This document shows positions 6,296 through 8,315 of a stretch of DNA of 8,315 bases, piece by piece (position 1 is the stretch's first letter; every line of letters starts with the position of its first letter). The position numbers and the translations under genes are program-made. Under the pieces are notes generated by a model that was given only the letters and a program-made list of their open reading frames with translations, ran no database searches and was not told the origin of the DNA. The stretch is from Nitrospira sp. ST-bin4. GTDB taxonomy: Bacteria; Nitrospirota; Nitrospiria; Nitrospirales; Nitrospiraceae. The stretch is taken from the NCBI GenBank assembly GCA_002083565.1, contig MSXM01000064.1:1-8315 (forward strand), read 5' to 3'.

Positions 6296-8315
6296 ATGTA
6301 TCCCATGTCGACGTACGAGCTGAATATTCATGCCATTCCCATGCTGCTCATGGGCATCGTTACGCTTGGGCTGGGGATCCTGGTCTGTCGATCGAATCGA
6401 GAGTCCGCCGCGCATCGCCACTTCCTCGTGCTCTGTGGAAGTATCGCATTATGGCTCATCGCAACCAGTATCGGCCTCTGCGCGACGACACCGGACCAGG
6501 CGTTGGTCTGGTACAAACTCGATAATGTCGGGGTCATGTTTATCTCTGTCTCGTTCTATGCATTCTCCGCAGAATTTCTCCAGCTTCGTCGTCCCCGCTC
6601 AATTTGGCTCGGGTACGGGCTTTCCGCGATTCTGGCCGCTGCTGTCTTCCTGCACCAAGACTTCGTGGTAGGCGTGCGTCACTATTGGTGGGGATACTTC
6701 CCGCAGTGGGGGGCGGCCAGCGCGCCATTTTTCGTCGTGTTCTTTGCCTACATGGCAGCAGCCTTTGCAGACTACCTTCGCACATTCCGAACCGCCACCA
6801 CTCCGATTAGGCGTCAACAGATCAAGTTTGTGCTGATCGCCTTTGTAATCGCCTATCTGGGATCCGTGGATTTTTTCCCAGCCTTTGGCTATGAAGTCTA
6901 CCCTTTCGGATATGTTCCTATTTTTCTGCTCACCGTCGTCGTGACCACCGCCATTCTGCGGTATCGGCTGCTCGATGCCGCGCCGTTTGTCGCCTTGAGC
7001 GCCACGTACCTCCCTGTCATTCCCTTCGCGTTGATGCTCATATTCCTCGCACCCGCGTTGGGTAACCTCGAGCCGGCCTCCGCCGCCGGTATGCTCGTAT
7101 TCATGACCGTGGCATTCACCATTCTGTATGCCACCTTCCAACCCCGTCTCCAAAGTGCGCTCAACAAAGGTTTGTTTCCGGGCCGATATGACGCATACAA
7201 CACGCTGACACGTTTCAGCCACGCGATGGTCATGAACCTGGATCTTGTCAACTTACAAACTGAGATTGTCCATACTCTTCAAACCACCATGGGCATTGAG
7301 AAGATTTCTCTGTTTCTCTTTGAGAAGGAACAGGGACGCTACAGCTTGAAGGTTTCTCATGGGATCGATGAGGACAAGGCCAAGGCAGTGCAGATCACCA
7401 GCCATGCACCCTTCATCGAATTTCTTTTGAAGCATGATCGGCCGATCGTCAAAGAAGAGTTCCAGCGAGGGCTCGGGGGGCAGGAAGACACGGACGCCAG
7501 TACACTCATCGCGACATTAACAATGATGGATGCGGAGGTTTGCATACCCCTGACCAACAAGACCAGACTCATCGGCTTCGTCAATCTAGGGCACAAGCCT
7601 GCCTTGGGAATTTATACGCAGGACGACCTCGATCTGCTCGGCTCTTTGGCAGCCAATGCCGCGATCGCGCTCGACAACGCCACGCTGTATGACGACTGGA
7701 AACGTTCGCAGCTCCTCATTCGGCGCGCAGACCGCCTCCGCTCATTGGAAACCATCGCGGGGGGATTTGCCCATGAGGTGCGGAATCCTCTGACCTCGAT
7801 AAAAACCTTCATCCAACTGGTCCCGACCCGACGCGACGATCCCGAATTCCTCGATGGCTTCGGCTCGGTCGTCGCCGACGATCTCGCTCGCATCGAGCGG
7901 CTTATCGAGGAAATCCTGGACTACGCGCGCTATATGAAGCCCAAGTTCTCACTGGAATCGATAAACGAGATCGTGATTTCCTGCCTGCACTTCATGGATG
8001 TCAAAGCGAGTAGCCTGGGAGTGGTGATCGAGAAGCAGCTGGCCGAAGAGCTCTCCTCTATCATGGTTGATCGTCAACAGATCAAACAGGTGCTCATGAA
8101 TCTCGCGCTGAATGCCATCGACGCGATGAAAGCGAACGGCGGACGCCTGACCGTGGTGACGCGTCAATTGACCGGCACTGACGGCACCCGCTGGATACAG
8201 ATCGAAGTCTCCGATTCGGGCTGTGGGATCGCGCCTGAGGACCTGCCGCACATCTTCGATCCATTTTTTACCACGAAGCATGAAAGCACAGAACATGTCG
8301 GAACCGGGCTCGGTC
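6296..8315 (+). CDS. Membrane sensor histidine kinase (multi-TM, GAF, HisKA, HATPase_c), truncated at window end
   Basis: This is the first 673 codons of a two-component sensor kinase that runs off the right edge. The N-terminus has about nine hydrophobic helices (near 13-31, 43-62, 73-94, 103-120, 143-161, 177-197, 206-223, 230-254 and 262-281). The stretch 'RRQQIKFVLIAF' to 'YPFGYVPIF' to 'ILRYRLLD' is typical of the 7TM input region of histidine kinases. A GAF domain follows (about 313-462), then a HisKA dimerisation helix with phospho-acceptor His493 in 'FAHEVRNPLTS'. In the ATP-binding domain the N box (N602, N606), G1 box (DSGCGI from 640), F box (FDPFF from 654) and the start of the G2 box (GTGLG from 669) are intact, so it should be active. 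The start is ATG 6296 or ATG 6305. Neither has a clear Shine-Dalgarno, which suggests translational coupling to the AAR-like gene 8 bases upstream. The signal is unknown, and no response regulator is within the window. A PrsK-type relationship is possible but unproven. Confidence 0.9.
   Translation, partial: MYPMSTYELNIHAIPMLLMGIVTLGLGILVCRSNRESAAHRHFLVLCGSIALWLIATSIGLCATTPDQALVWYKLDNVGVMFISVSFYAFSAEFLQLRRPRSIWLGYGLSAILAAAVFLHQDFVVGVRHYWWGYFPQWGAASAPFFVVFFAYMAAAFADYLRTFRTATTPIRRQQIKFVLIAFVIAYLGSVDFFPAFGYEVYPFGYVPIFLLTVVVTTAILRYRLLDAAPFVALSATYLPVIPFALMLIFLAPALGNLEPASAAGMLVFMTVAFTILYATFQPRLQSALNKGLFPGRYDAYNTLTRFSHAMVMNLDLVNLQTEIVHTLQTTMGIEKISLFLFEKEQGRYSLKVSHGIDEDKAKAVQITSHAPFIEFLLKHDRPIVKEEFQRGLGGQEDTDASTLIATLTMMDAEVCIPLTNKTRLIGFVNLGHKPALGIYTQDDLDLLGSLAANAAIALDNATLYDDWKRSQLLIRRADRLRSLETIAGGFAHEVRNPLTSIKTFIQLVPTRRDDPEFLDGFGSVVADDLARIERLIEEILDYARYMKPKFSLESINEIVISCLHFMDVKASSLGVVIEKQLAEELSSIMVDRQQIKQVLMNLALNAIDAMKANGGRLTVVTRQLTGTDGTRWIQIEVSDSGCGIAPEDLPHIFDPFFTTKHESTEHVGTGLG

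Noticed and set aside
6599..7222. Minus-strand open frame of 207 codons opposite the kinase membrane region
   Set aside because: It is antisense to conserved TM and kinase coding sequence. The hydrophilic, Glu/Gly/His-rich translation is the expected complement of hydrophobic codons.

Overview
The window looks like a chromosomal stretch from a moderately GC-rich Gram-negative bacterium. An outer-membrane FadL-type barrel and Sec signal peptides show the double-membrane envelope. My best guess for lineage is Nitrospira or a relative (Nitrospirota). This rests on the left-edge sequence, which resembles an intergenic repeat I remember from Nitrospira genomes, and on the style of the large 7TM/GAF sensor kinase. 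It is recall plus inference, not a database result. I saw no tRNA, rRNA, CRISPR array, transposase or phage gene.

Layout. Positions 1-138 are non-coding, with a probable dispersed-repeat fragment at the edge. A minus-strand gene (139-945, possibly from 1032) encodes a zinc-ribbon, single-TM protein of unknown function. It diverges, across about 320 bp holding a perfect 15-bp palindrome, from a plus-strand gene (1267-2589) for an exported protein with three BACON-like Ig-type repeats and a C-terminal fibronectin type III domain. That gene converges on a minus-strand FadL/OmpP1/TodX-family porin gene (2652-4103) across a 62-bp gap that contains a long inverted repeat. A 432-bp divergent control region (4104-4535) follows. 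It carries a good sigma70-type promoter and a perfect 8-bp inverted repeat just ahead of the next ribosome binding site.

The plus-strand gene at 4536-6287 is the most interesting. It encodes a 583-aa protein with a degenerate PilZ-like N-terminal domain fused to a C-terminal half that resembles cyanobacterial long-chain acyl-ACP reductase (AAR), including the Rossmann glycine motif and the cysteine that forms the acyl thioester in AAR. Eight bases downstream begins a sensor histidine kinase (about nine TM segments, GAF, HisKA, HATPase_c). It runs off the right edge with all motifs up to the G2 box intact.

How the genes may work together (inference). The FadL-type porin would bring hydrophobic compounds or fatty acids across the outer membrane. 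The divergently transcribed AAR-like enzyme would act on acyl thioesters. The co-transcribed membrane kinase could sense membrane or lipid state. Together they suggest a small lipid uptake, modification and sensing locus, but only proximity and family resemblance support this link.
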